In this document: one piece after another, positions 43,938-52,532 of the stretch
Numbering within the stretch: the first letter of the stretch is position 1
Layout of the letters: every line of letters starts with the position of its first letter
Assembly: GCA_964412555.1 (NCBI GenBank)
Contig: CAYPPG010000024.1
Location: forward strand, 40,052-104,051
Direction: 5' to 3'
From: CAYPPG01 sp964412555
Lineage (GTDB): Bacteria; Hinthialibacterota; Hinthialibacteria; Hinthialibacterales; Hinthialibacteraceae
Length of the DNA stretch: 64,000 bases
Translations under genes and position numbers: made by a program
The notes under the pieces: model-generated
Seen by the model: the letters and a program-made list of their open reading frames with translations, nothing else
What the model was told of the DNA's origin: nothing
The model's database searches: none

Positions 43938-44672
43938 TCAACTCATATACCAACCTCCATTTACATTGATTGTTTGACCTGTGATATATCCGTTTTTTGC
44001 CAGCATAACCGCTGCGTCGGCCACTTCCTCGACGTCTCCGAAACGTCCTACGGGAATCAAATCCGGTTTGGCGTTCGGATTGCTTGTCACCATTTCCGTC
44101 ACCACCAAAGCCGGGGCAATCGCATTGACTGTGATTCCTTCTTTTGCCAATAAACAGGCATAGGAATGCGTTAACCCTATTATTCCTGCCTTCGAGGCCG
44201 CATAATGCGGACCGACCACACCCCCTAATTGTGCTGCAACAGAAGATAAGTTAATGATTCTTCCCCACTTTTTCTCCCGCATCTTTGGAATGACCGCCTG
44301 AGTCACTAAAAATTGAGACTTGAGGTTGATTTGCAATACTTCATCCCAATCCTGTTCTGTTATCTTATCGAGCGGCTGGGGGCGGGTGATTCCGGCATTG
44401 TTTACCAAAATATCGATAGCACCGAATTCCTTCTCCACTTGCTCGATCATCATTTTTACTTCGGAGGCCGATGATACATCCGCTTGAATGTACAGGCAAT
44501 TTTGTCCGAGTTCTTCAATTTGTGCTTTCACGTTCTCCGCCTCCTCTTTTCGAGTATGATAGTTGATGGCGACGTTCGAACCATCTTTTGCGAGCGCCAC
44601 AGCGATGGCGCGGCCGATTCCGCGATTGCCACCGGTTATGAGTGAAATTTTGTTTTTGAGTGTGTTTTTCAT
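43938..44672 (-). CDS. fabG: Short-chain dehydrogenase, 3-oxoacyl-ACP reductase type
   Basis: 244 residues with AAGGA eight bases before ATG 44672. A classical SDR: cofactor loop GGNRGIG (14-20), 'NNAG' (91-94), N115, S143/S144, Y157 and K161 (HYAASK). The C-terminal 'ITGQTINVNGGWYMS' is typical of FabG. It would reduce 3-oxoacyl-ACP with NADPH in fatty acid synthesis; related SDRs act on acetoacetyl-CoA or sugars, and without acp or fabD/fabF neighbours the exact substrate is open. Convergent with the kinase and divergent from ilvB, with 165 bases between the two starts. Confidence 0.88.
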   Translation of the reverse strand: MKNTLKNKISLITGGNRGIGRAIAVALAKDGSNVAINYHTRKEEAENVKAQIEELGQNCLYIQADVSSASEVKMMIEQVEKEFGAIDILVNNAGITRPQPLDKITEQDWDEVLQINLKSQFLVTQAVIPKMREKKWGRIINLSSVAAQLGGVVGPHYAASKAGIIGLTHSYACLLAKEGITVNAIAPALVVTEMVTSNPNAKPDLIPVGRFGDVEEVADAAVMLAKNGYITGQTINVNGGWYMS

Positions 44673-44837
44673 TTCGTTTTTCCTTATATTTTCCTAAGTA
44701 TTTTGTGATTCTTTGGTTTGCTTGTCGATGTATCGAAAAAATATCTTCTTCTGTATCATATTGGATATTCACTACATATTCACCATCCGGTTTTCCGAAG
44801 ATACAATGTTTTTGATTTTATCTAGAAGAAGTGGAGT

Positions 44838-46622
44838 ATGACAATGAATACTGAATCATCATCGGCAATTCAAGAATCATGTAAGAGCGGGGCGCAAATC
44901 GTCATCGATGCGCTGGAGAAGGAAGGCGTAGAGGTCGTTTTCGGATATCCGGGCGGGGCGATACTCGATGTGTTCGATCATATCAACCGGTCGGATAAAT
45001 TCGATTTTATCCTAACCCGACACGAGCAGGGAGCGACACATATGGCCGACGGTTATGCGCGCGCTTCCGGCAAAGTGGGGGTTTGTATCGTCACTTCCGG
45101 TCCGGGAGCGACCAATACTATAACCGGTCTCGCCAATGCCATGATGGATTCCATCCCGATCGTTGTTCTCTCCGGACAGGTACCCACTGCAATGATCGGT
45201 AATGATGCTTTTCAGGAGGCCGATGTTGTTGGAATTTCTCGGCCGGTGACGAAGCATAATTATCTTGTTCAAAGCGTCGAGGAATTGCCTGTTTTATTGA
45301 AAAATGCGTTTCATGTAGCTCGTACCGGTCGACCCGGACCCGTGGTGATCGATCTACCTAAAGATATTCAAAAAGCGGTGTTGGAGAATTATGCCTATCC
45401 CGAAGAACCTCATCTTCCCGGTTATTATGTGCAATTGAAACCAATTCCGGAAAATGTAAAGAAGGCGTGGGAATTGATTCAAAATGCGAAAAAACCTTTG
45501 ATTTACGCCGGTGGTGGTGTCATCAATGCGAATGCTTCAGAGGAATTATACAAATTTGCCACTACAACGAATATCCCCGTTACCACGACATTTATGGGAC
45601 TCGGTTCTTTTCCGGAGACGCATCCGTTGGCCTTGTTGATGCTGGGTATGCACGGAACGGTTTATGCCAACAAAGCGATTCAAGCGTGTGATTTATTGAT
45701 TGCGGTCGGTTCTCGCTTTGATGACCGTGTAACCGGCCGGCTTGATGATTTCGCGCCTCATGCCAAAATCATCCATATGGATATCGATCCCACTTCGATC
45801 AGCAAAAACGTCGATGTCGATGTCGATATTGTGGGAGATATCCGCTATATCCTCCAGGATTTGAACCAATTGATCGAAAAGTGTGATACCGATAAATGGC
45901 TCAAACAGGTCGAGGAATGGAAAATCCAATATCCATTACGGTATATTCAACCGGAGGATGATGAAATCATCATGCCGCAGCTTGTGATCCAGCTGGTTGA
46001 TCAGATCGCTCCGGATGACGCGATCATTTGTAGTGAGGTTGGGCAGAATCAGATGTGGGCGGCGCAGTATTATACTTTTATTCAGCCAAGGACATGGATT
46101 TCATCCGGGGGATTGGGAACGATGGGATTCGGATTTCCCGCTGCACTTGGCGCCCAGTGCGCTTTTCCTGGAAGAACCGTGATCGATATCGCCGGTGATG
46201 GTTCGATTCAAATGAATATCCAGGAATTGACGACCGCGATTTATAACGATTTACCGGTAAAGATCATTATTTTGAACAACGGTTGGTTGGGTATGGTTCG
46301 GCAATGGCAGGAACTATTTTATGAGAAGAATTACTCAGGCACCAACTTGTCTTGTCCTGTAAAGGGAATCGATTTATCCAATGTATCGCCAGCCGATTGG
46401 AAACATTCGGATTATGTTCCTAATTTCAGTAAATTGTCCGAACCCTTCGGCTGTTGGGGGCGGAAAGTGACAAAACGAAGTGAACTAGAAAACGCCATTC
46501 GCGAGTGCCTCGAAGCAGATCGGGTTGCTGTACTCGATGTCTGGGTATCCCGCGAAGCCAATGTATTCCCGATGGTCCCGGCGAACGCCTCCCTCAGCCA
46601 GATCATCCAAGGGATGGCGTGA
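44838..46622 (+). CDS. ilvB: Acetolactate synthase large subunit
   Basis: 594 residues. It condenses two pyruvates (or pyruvate and 2-oxobutyrate) with thiamine diphosphate in the first common step of valine/leucine and isoleucine synthesis. Visible are 'VFGYPGGAILDVFD', the ThDP Glu63 (TRHEQGATHMADGYARA), 'SGPGATN', the FAD-binding middle domain (about 200-335), and the metal-ThDP motif 'GDGSIQMNIQELTTAIYNDLPVKIIILNN' (about 452-480). The C-terminus 'NVFPMVPANASLSQIIQGMA' is that of biosynthetic IlvB rather than catabolic AlsS. The regulatory small subunit ilvN does not follow; a large inverted repeat does. No leader peptide or T-box is apparent upstream. Confidence 0.95.
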   Translation: MTMNTESSSAIQESCKSGAQIVIDALEKEGVEVVFGYPGGAILDVFDHINRSDKFDFILTRHEQGATHMADGYARASGKVGVCIVTSGPGATNTITGLANAMMDSIPIVVLSGQVPTAMIGNDAFQEADVVGISRPVTKHNYLVQSVEELPVLLKNAFHVARTGRPGPVVIDLPKDIQKAVLENYAYPEEPHLPGYYVQLKPIPENVKKAWELIQNAKKPLIYAGGGVINANASEELYKFATTTNIPVTTTFMGLGSFPETHPLALLMLGMHGTVYANKAIQACDLLIAVGSRFDDRVTGRLDDFAPHAKIIHMDIDPTSISKNVDVDVDIVGDIRYILQDLNQLIEKCDTDKWLKQVEEWKIQYPLRYIQPEDDEIIMPQLVIQLVDQIAPDDAIICSEVGQNQMWAAQYYTFIQPRTWISSGGLGTMGFGFPAALGAQCAFPGRTVIDIAGDGSIQMNIQELTTAIYNDLPVKIIILNNGWLGMVRQWQELFYEKNYSGTNLSCPVKGIDLSNVSPADWKHSDYVPNFSKLSEPFGCWGRKVTKRSELENAIRECLEADRVAVLDVWVSREANVFPMVPANASLSQIIQGMA

Positions 46623-46696
46623 GTTTCATATCAATGCGAAATAATCTTAAGGAGTATACCCAATGTCATAAACGTAAAGAGAAATATAGGAATTTA

Positions 46697-46883
46697 CCCC
46701 AACGGGGCTAGAGATGATAGCCAGTGGGCATCGCCCCTGGAAACAGGCAATAACATTGAAAATCCACCCTGAAGGGGTGGCAGAAGATTGTATTTCTGCC
46801 ACCCCTTCAGGGTGGATCATTTTTTCTCAACTTTCCCAGGGGCGATGCCCACTGGCTTTCTTCTTTCACCCCCTTGGGGTGTG
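46697..46883. repeat. Nested inverted repeats, nearly 190 bases
   Basis: The 441-base gap between ilvB and the next operon contains this structure. Inner stem: 46762-46785 and 46794-46817 are perfect 24-base complements (ATCCACCCTGAAGGGGTGGC..) around an 8-base loop. Outer stem: 46719-46743 (AGCCAGTGGGCATCGCCCC..) pairs with 46832-46857 with one extra base. Small hairpins CCCC-AAC-GGGG (46697-46707) and CACCCC-CTT-GGGGTG (about 46868-46881) sit at each end. The wording is that of dispersed GC-rich elements in environmental genomes. It could end ilvB transcription. I see no gene in the remainder of the gap. Confidence 0.9.
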
Positions 46884-47063
46884 GTACTAATAATAATCAT
46901 AAGGTTAATAGGAGGAGGGGCGTCTGCCCCTTCATCGTTTATGAGTTTCTCCGGACGGATAAAAAATATTTGCACTACAATCATTCATGGATTAAGATAG
47001 TATGAGCGGGTAGAGGAACGAATTCGGAATTCCAATCGAAAAAATGATACGGGTATAACCGTT

Positions 47064-49673
47064 ATGTATCGATATTTATCAAAAAATATTCTTTTTTATG
47101 TCATTCTTCTGTCCTTTTTTGCTATTGTTACCTTTCTAATTCCAAACTCCTATGCGCAAATTGAATATCGCTCCGCTCCGCAGGAAGAATATCGTGATGT
47201 ATGGAAAAATGGCGAGTACGAACACGCGATTGAGATGATCAATGAATTGATGGAGGCAAGACCGGAATTGGAGCAGGTTCGTGCTTATCGGTATGTTCTC
47301 TGGCTGTCCGACCGTTCCGCTTTGCATTTTCAAATCGGAAATGTGGACGAGGCGATCCGGGATTTGGAAACGGCAACGGATATTGCTCCTGAACCGGTCT
47401 TCATGTTGCGCCTTGCGGAATTGTATGATTATCGGGGTAGAAAAGGCGAGTACAAAAACATCTTGGAACAAGCCACGCAAACGAACAATCGGCGATGGCG
47501 AATTTTCTCGACGGAAGAGAACTTCGTTGCGTTGGGGCGAATTATGGAGTTAAATGGGGAAAATCCCAAGATGCTTCTCTCCACATTATATACCAGCGTG
47601 ATGAATAACGTTCCCCATTTTGCTGGGGGTTTTGTTGCAGCCGGAGATTTGGCTTACCGCAAAGGGGCTTATGATTTAGCGGAAAAGTATTATCAGCAAG
47701 CATTGAACATTGACGGAGTGAATGCCGATGCCTTGGCAGGACTGGCGGAAACATATTGGAAGAGCAGTGATTCACGCTTGGTAGAAATATTGACTCCGCT
47801 TTTGGATCTATATCCGAACAATCCTCGTGCCATTGCCATACAGATCGAGCAGTTTCTGGATTTGGGAGAGGCGGAAAAGGCATTGGACTTGATTGAACCC
47901 GTTTTGGATATGAATCCTCATCACTTACATTTTCGCGCCTTGAAAGCCGCCGCGTATTTTCTCTTGGACGATTTGGAGGCGATGAAGAGCCTTCAAGAGG
48001 AAACCCTTGAATTCAATCCTTATTGTTCTGAGGTTTTTCGAATACCCGCTCGTATTGCCTCCCGCCATTACCGATTTGAGGAAGCGGTTCAATTGGGTCG
48101 CAAGGCCTTGAAGACCGATGCGGAAGATCACGTTGCAAGAGCGATGTATGCGCGGGATTTGCTTCGTCTCGGGAAAGAGGAGGAGGGAAGAAAAGAACTG
48201 GAACAGGCGTTCAAAGCAAATCCGTATGATGTGCATGTTTTCAACATGCTCAATTTACTAGATTCTTTGGAAACGTTTGATCGAATGCAAGAAACTCCGT
48301 TTGTGATACGGTTACCGGCAAATGAAAGCCGGATACTTGCGGATGATGCTTTACGCTTGTTGCAGGAAGCGTATGACTTGTACAGCAAAGAGTATGATAT
48401 CGAATTCGAAGAGCCGGTTCATGTACAGATATTCGATAATCATGACGATTTCATGGTGCGTTCCGTTGGATTGCCTGGTAGTATCGGATTTATGGGGATT
48501 TGCTTTGGGCACCTGGTCACGATGGATTCTCCTTCCGCTCGCCCGAAACATACCATGAACTGGCGCTCAGTTCTTTGGCATGAATTCGTGCATGTGATTA
48601 CCCTGCAAAAAACGAAGAACCGCATGCCCCGCTGGCTGTCGGAAGGGATTTCCGTATTTGAAGAATATGCCTTCTCCCCTGCGTGTGGCCAAAAATTGGA
48701 TTTAGAGTATAAACCGATTCTTGAATCTGAACCATTGCCGGCAATAACCGACATGGAAACGTATTTCATCCAACCGAAAAGTTCATCCCATTTGATGTTG
48801 GGGTATTTTTTGTCGTCTGAATTTGTGAAATTCTATGTCGGCCATCATGGTATCAGATCTCTCGTCAATGCCTTGGAGCAGATTGGAGAGGGGAAAGACG
48901 CTGTTCCAGCATTATTAAAAGCATGTCAACAAACAGAAAAAGAATTCAATCGAGAGTTCCATTTATTTTTAGAGGAACGGTTGAAAGTACTTGAGAATCT
49001 TCCTGATATTCAGCAGGAGAAAAATCCGATCAGTGAATTATGGGATCGATTGACGGGGCAGGAACCGGAAATCGAGGCATGGATTCAAAAATCTTCTCCA
49101 TTTACCGATGCCTTACGAAAGGGATCGCAAGCGCTGAAAGATGAACGGTGGGTAGAAGCGGAACAGGAATTGAAAAAAGCCCATGAGTTATTCCCCGACT
49201 ACACAGCGGATAATGCGCCTTTGCAGCAATTGATTGTTCTCTATGAACAGTGGGAAAAAGAGGAGAAATTAAAGAAGGTATTGAAGGAAGAAATCGCATG
49301 GAATTCAACGGATTACAGTGCTTGTAAGAAATTGATTGAGCTGCTCCAAAAAGAAAATGATTGGGACGAAATTATCCGCGTTGCCCAATGGGCGCTTGGG
49401 ATCGATCCATTTGACGCCGAGATGAGAAAGATTCTTTTGGATGCATATATAAATAGAAACAAATATTCAGAGGCGTTGACGGTTTCCCGCCAATTGATGC
49501 AACTTGATACGGCACGCCGAACAACATATCAATGCAATCAGATTGAGTTACTCATTGAACTTGACCGTTTCCCGGATGCGAAACAGGAAACGGTAGTTTT
49601 ACTTGAAGAATATCCGCATTATTGGGAAGCACAGAAACTGCTTCTCGATATCGTAGAACGTGACGATGAGTAA
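47064..49673 (+). CDS. Exported TPR protein with a Peptidase_MA-type metalloprotease domain
   Basis: 869 residues, with a signal peptide or anchor (about 8-32, ILFYVILLSFFAIVTFLIPNSYAQ). TPR-like helices (about 40-400) precede a gluzincin domain with H506-E-F-V-H510 and the third ligand Glu527 in 'RWLSEGISVFEEY', the Peptidase_MA layout. More TPRs follow (about 680-865). All three zinc ligands and the catalytic Glu507 are present, so it is probably an active periplasmic metalloprotease. It is the first gene of the MoxR/vWA operon, and its end overlaps the DUF4159 start. No strong ribosome site is seen before ATG 47064. Confidence 0.88.
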   Translation: MYRYLSKNILFYVILLSFFAIVTFLIPNSYAQIEYRSAPQEEYRDVWKNGEYEHAIEMINELMEARPELEQVRAYRYVLWLSDRSALHFQIGNVDEAIRDLETATDIAPEPVFMLRLAELYDYRGRKGEYKNILEQATQTNNRRWRIFSTEENFVALGRIMELNGENPKMLLSTLYTSVMNNVPHFAGGFVAAGDLAYRKGAYDLAEKYYQQALNIDGVNADALAGLAETYWKSSDSRLVEILTPLLDLYPNNPRAIAIQIEQFLDLGEAEKALDLIEPVLDMNPHHLHFRALKAAAYFLLDDLEAMKSLQEETLEFNPYCSEVFRIPARIASRHYRFEEAVQLGRKALKTDAEDHVARAMYARDLLRLGKEEEGRKELEQAFKANPYDVHVFNMLNLLDSLETFDRMQETPFVIRLPANESRILADDALRLLQEAYDLYSKEYDIEFEEPVHVQIFDNHDDFMVRSVGLPGSIGFMGICFGHLVTMDSPSARPKHTMNWRSVLWHEFVHVITLQKTKNRMPRWLSEGISVFEEYAFSPACGQKLDLEYKPILESEPLPAITDMETYFIQPKSSSHLMLGYFLSSEFVKFYVGHHGIRSLVNALEQIGEGKDAVPALLKACQQTEKEFNREFHLFLEERLKVLENLPDIQQEKNPISELWDRLTGQEPEIEAWIQKSSPFTDALRKGSQALKDERWVEAEQELKKAHELFPDYTADNAPLQQLIVLYEQWEKEEKLKKVLKEEIAWNSTDYSACKKLIELLQKENDWDEIIRVAQWALGIDPFDAEMRKILLDAYINRNKYSEALTVSRQLMQLDTARRTTYQCNQIELLIELDRFPDAKQETVVLLEEYPHYWEAQKLLLDIVERDDE

Positions 49674-50517
49674 ACGATCTCTTTTCTATATACTTTTCAT
49701 TGTTTTATTGATCAGTGTAGGTTTCTTGCCTCCTGTTTCTGCACAATATCGTGGACGGGATTGGGGAAGAAGAGGTTGGGATCGGATACCGGAGCGAGAT
49801 ATTTTCCCGAGCGATTGTTTCACGTTTTGCCGAGTGCAATATTCAAGCATGGGCCGTGGAGGATGGGGGGGACGAGGTGGTAGTTGGATAACGGATTATC
49901 CTGATTCGGATTTGAATTTTTCCCAACGGTTATCGGAATTGACCAGTATTCGCATCAATCGGGATGAACGGGGGGAGATTCAACATGCTGTGATTCGGTT
50001 GACGGATCATGACCTGTTTCAGTATCCCTTTCTGTATATGCTGGAAGTGGCGGGATTGACTTTTAGTCCGCAAGAGGCGGAACGATTGCGAACCTATTTA
50101 CTTCGGGGCGGATTTTTGTTAGTCGATGATTTTTGGGGAACTCAAGCGTGGGCGAGTTGGGAGTTCGAAATCTCCAAAGTCTTACCACCGGACGAATATC
50201 CGATGATCGATATTCCTCTAGAGCATGAAATCTTTCATATCGTATTCGATATCGAGAAAAAACCGCAGATTCCCGGAATCGGTTTTTGGTACGGCAGCGG
50301 AGGGAGGACTTCGGAACGATTTGAGGACAGCCAAATCCCGAGTTACAAAGGCATTTTCGATAAAAAAGGCCGGTTGATGGTCGTGGTTATGCACAATACG
50401 GATTTGGGTGATGGGTGGGAAGAAGAGGCAAGGAATCCGGTCTATTTTCGGGAATTTTCCGCCAAAAAAGCGTATCCGCTTGGCATCAATATTGTCGTGT
50501 ATGCCATGACGCATTAA
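49666..50517 (+). CDS. DUF4159 domain protein
   Basis: 283 residues from ATG 49666 (a GTG at 49660 is in frame). It overlaps the end of the preceding gene by eight bases. Signal peptide LFYILFIVLLISVGFLPPVSAQ, then a Gly/Arg-rich linker, then the DUF4159 domain (about 48-280) with 'FTFCRVQYSS', 'LNFSQRLSELTSIRIN', 'YPFLYMLEVAGLTFSPQEAERLRTYLLRGGFLLVDDFWG' and 'YPLGINIVVYAMTH'. DUF4159 has a class I glutamine-amidotransferase-like fold and is regularly encoded beside MoxR and DUF58 genes. Function unknown, periplasmic by its signal. Confidence 0.9.
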   Translation: MSKRSLFYILFIVLLISVGFLPPVSAQYRGRDWGRRGWDRIPERDIFPSDCFTFCRVQYSSMGRGGWGGRGGSWITDYPDSDLNFSQRLSELTSIRINRDERGEIQHAVIRLTDHDLFQYPFLYMLEVAGLTFSPQEAERLRTYLLRGGFLLVDDFWGTQAWASWEFEISKVLPPDEYPMIDIPLEHEIFHIVFDIEKKPQIPGIGFWYGSGGRTSERFEDSQIPSYKGIFDKKGRLMVVVMHNTDLGDGWEEEARNPVYFREFSAKKAYPLGINIVVYAMTH

Positions 50518-50553
50518 ATAGATAATTTACCAACATATTCAAGAGAACGTTCT

Positions 50554-51585
50554 ATGGCTCAAGTTACTGAAACGAAACAGTTTAACATCGAAGAAGAAGC
50601 GTTGGGAAAACTCCAAAAAGGGCGCGAGGAATTGTTACAAGAAATCCGCCGTGTGATTATCGGGCAGAATGAAGTGGTCGAACAGTTGTTGATCGTTCTG
50701 TTTTCCGGCAGCCATTGTCTTATTACCGGTGCGCCGGGATTGGCAAAGACTAAATTGATACGGTCTATCGCACAGATTTTAGACTTGACATTCAAGCGTA
50801 TACAATTTACGCCTGATTTGATGCCGTCGGATATTATCGGTACCGAAATCATCGATGAAGACCGGACGAGTGGACATCGGGAAATGCGGTTTATTCCCGG
50901 CCCTATTTTCACAAGTATTTTGCTTGCCGATGAAATTAACCGAACTCCTCCCAAAACTCAGGCCGCTCTGTTGGAGGCAATGGAAGAAAAGCAAGTAACT
51001 GTCGCCGGAGAAATTCGGCTATTGCATCAGCCGTTTTATGTATTTGCCACGCAAAATCCAATTGAGCTTGAGGGGACGTATCCACTGCCGGAAGCGCAGT
51101 TGGATCGTTTCATGTTCAATATTCTGATCGATTATTTGAGCGAAGACGATGAATTGGAGGTAGTGAATCAAACGACCACCGTTCAACGTGTAGATTTGCA
51201 GCATGTGTTTAACGGAGACGATATGCTAAATTTCACCCGGTTGGTGCGCATGGTTCCTATTGCCGAACCAATAGCCCGTTATGCTGTGCAGTTGGCGCAA
51301 GCCAGCCGCCCCAACCGATCCGATGCCCCTGATTTTATTCGGAAATGGGTGAGTTGGGGCGCAGGGACGCGTGCTTCTCAAAATTTGATCCTGGCGGCGA
51401 AAGCTCGGGCGCTTTTGAACGGTCATTTTCATGTTTCGTGTTCCGATATTCGTGCGGTTGCCGGACCGGTCTTGCGGCATCGAATATTAGCGAATTTCAG
51501 AGCGGAAGCGGATCGTGTCAGTGTCGAGGATATTATCCGGCAGCTCATCGAGACAGTGCCTGAACCGCGATCCGGGCTTTCTTAA
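50554..51585 (+). CDS. MoxR-family AAA+ ATPase
   Basis: 343 residues. Walker A GAPGLAKT (59-66), Walker B ILLADE (122-127), sensor 1 region 'VFATQNPIELEGTYPLPEAQLDRF' (about 165-188) and the C-terminal lid with 'RVSVEDIIRQLIETV'. MoxR ATPases act with von Willebrand factor A proteins as chaperone-like complexes for maturation of enzymes or envelope assemblies. Here the vWA partners are the DUF58 and BatA-like proteins directly downstream. It starts 36 bases after the DUF4159 gene. Confidence 0.97.
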   Translation: MAQVTETKQFNIEEEALGKLQKGREELLQEIRRVIIGQNEVVEQLLIVLFSGSHCLITGAPGLAKTKLIRSIAQILDLTFKRIQFTPDLMPSDIIGTEIIDEDRTSGHREMRFIPGPIFTSILLADEINRTPPKTQAALLEAMEEKQVTVAGEIRLLHQPFYVFATQNPIELEGTYPLPEAQLDRFMFNILIDYLSEDDELEVVNQTTTVQRVDLQHVFNGDDMLNFTRLVRMVPIAEPIARYAVQLAQASRPNRSDAPDFIRKWVSWGAGTRASQNLILAAKARALLNGHFHVSCSDIRAVAGPVLRHRILANFRAEADRVSVEDIIRQLIETVPEPRSGLS

Positions 51586-51593
51586 GTTTGTTT

Positions 51594-52532
51594 ATGAGTA
51601 ACGAATATTCTTTGATCGATCCGATTGTCTTATCCAATATCGATGACTTGATGCTGCTGGCGCGAACGGTCGTCGATGGCTTCAGCACCGGTTTGCATCG
51701 AAGCGGACGTTTCGGCACATCCATCGAATTCGCGCAATACCGTCCTTATGTGCAAGGCGACGATCCCCGGTTTGTCGATTGGGATTTGTATGCACGGACG
51801 GACCGATTGCATACCAAGCAATTTCAAGAAGAAACCAACATGCGTTGCACACTGCTACTGGATTGCAGTGGTTCCATGGATTATGCATCGGGAGAGATTA
51901 CAAAATTTGCATATGCGCGAATGCTTTCCGCCTGTTTGGCCATACTGTTATTTCGGCAGAAGGACGCTGTCGGATTGATTGGTTTCGAAGAGAAATTGAA
52001 ATTGTATATACCGCCGCGAATATCCACTCCGCACTTAAGGCGTATTTTTGTTGAATTAACTCATTTGCACCCGGAGGGGAAAACCGATATTGCGAAGGCG
52101 TTGGAGTATTTAGGCAATGTCATGCCTTCCCGCGGGATGGTGATATTGATTTCCGATTTTTTGCAGCCATCCGATGAAATGCTGCATTATCTGAAATTGT
52201 TGAAGGCGAAGCGGCATGATGTAATTTTATTTCAAATCAGTGATCCGGCAGAGCAGACGTTTCCGTTTCAACGATCGATGACGTATATCGATGCGGAAAG
52301 CGATCAAGAGTTGTTTATCGTGCCGGAGTCGGTGCGGGATGAATATCTTCAAAATCGGAACCATCATTTTCAAACCATTCAGAATGAATGTATATCGAGT
52401 GAAATCGAGATCGAGGAATTTATAACAACTGATCCATTGGATCGTGTCTTACACAAGTTTATTACAAGTCGAGCCAGGCTTTTTCATTCGTACGCAAACA
52501 GAGGCGGGCGTTCGGCGTTCGGAGGCCGCTGA
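51594..52532 (+). CDS. DUF58 vWA-type protein
   Basis: 312 residues from ATG 51594; a TTG two codons earlier is in frame but less likely. The DUF58 signature 'RSGRFGTSIEFAQYRPYVQGDDPRFVDWDLYARTDRLHTKQFQEE' (about 36-80) leads into a vWA domain with the metal site D90-x-S92-x-S94 (LLDCSGSMDY) and 'VILISDFL'. No membrane helix, so cytoplasmic. It is the usual MoxR partner. Its stop overlaps the next ATG by one base (TGATG). Confidence 0.95.
   Translation: MSNEYSLIDPIVLSNIDDLMLLARTVVDGFSTGLHRSGRFGTSIEFAQYRPYVQGDDPRFVDWDLYARTDRLHTKQFQEETNMRCTLLLDCSGSMDYASGEITKFAYARMLSACLAILLFRQKDAVGLIGFEEKLKLYIPPRISTPHLRRIFVELTHLHPEGKTDIAKALEYLGNVMPSRGMVILISDFLQPSDEMLHYLKLLKAKRHDVILFQISDPAEQTFPFQRSMTYIDAESDQELFIVPESVRDEYLQNRNHHFQTIQNECISSEIEIEEFITTDPLDRVLHKFITSRARLFHSYANRGGRSAFGGR

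Noticed and set aside
42718..44672. Possible two-component operon of the kinase with fabG
   Set aside because: The two genes converge on opposite strands and neither encodes a response regulator.
44673..44837. Possible leader peptide, T-box or attenuator before ilvB
   Set aside because: I found no run of branched-chain codons, no T-box motif and no terminator hairpin in the 165-base gap.
46788..47000. A 70-residue frame in the gap after ilvB
   Set aside because: Half of it is the right arm of the nested palindrome; no ribosome site or family.
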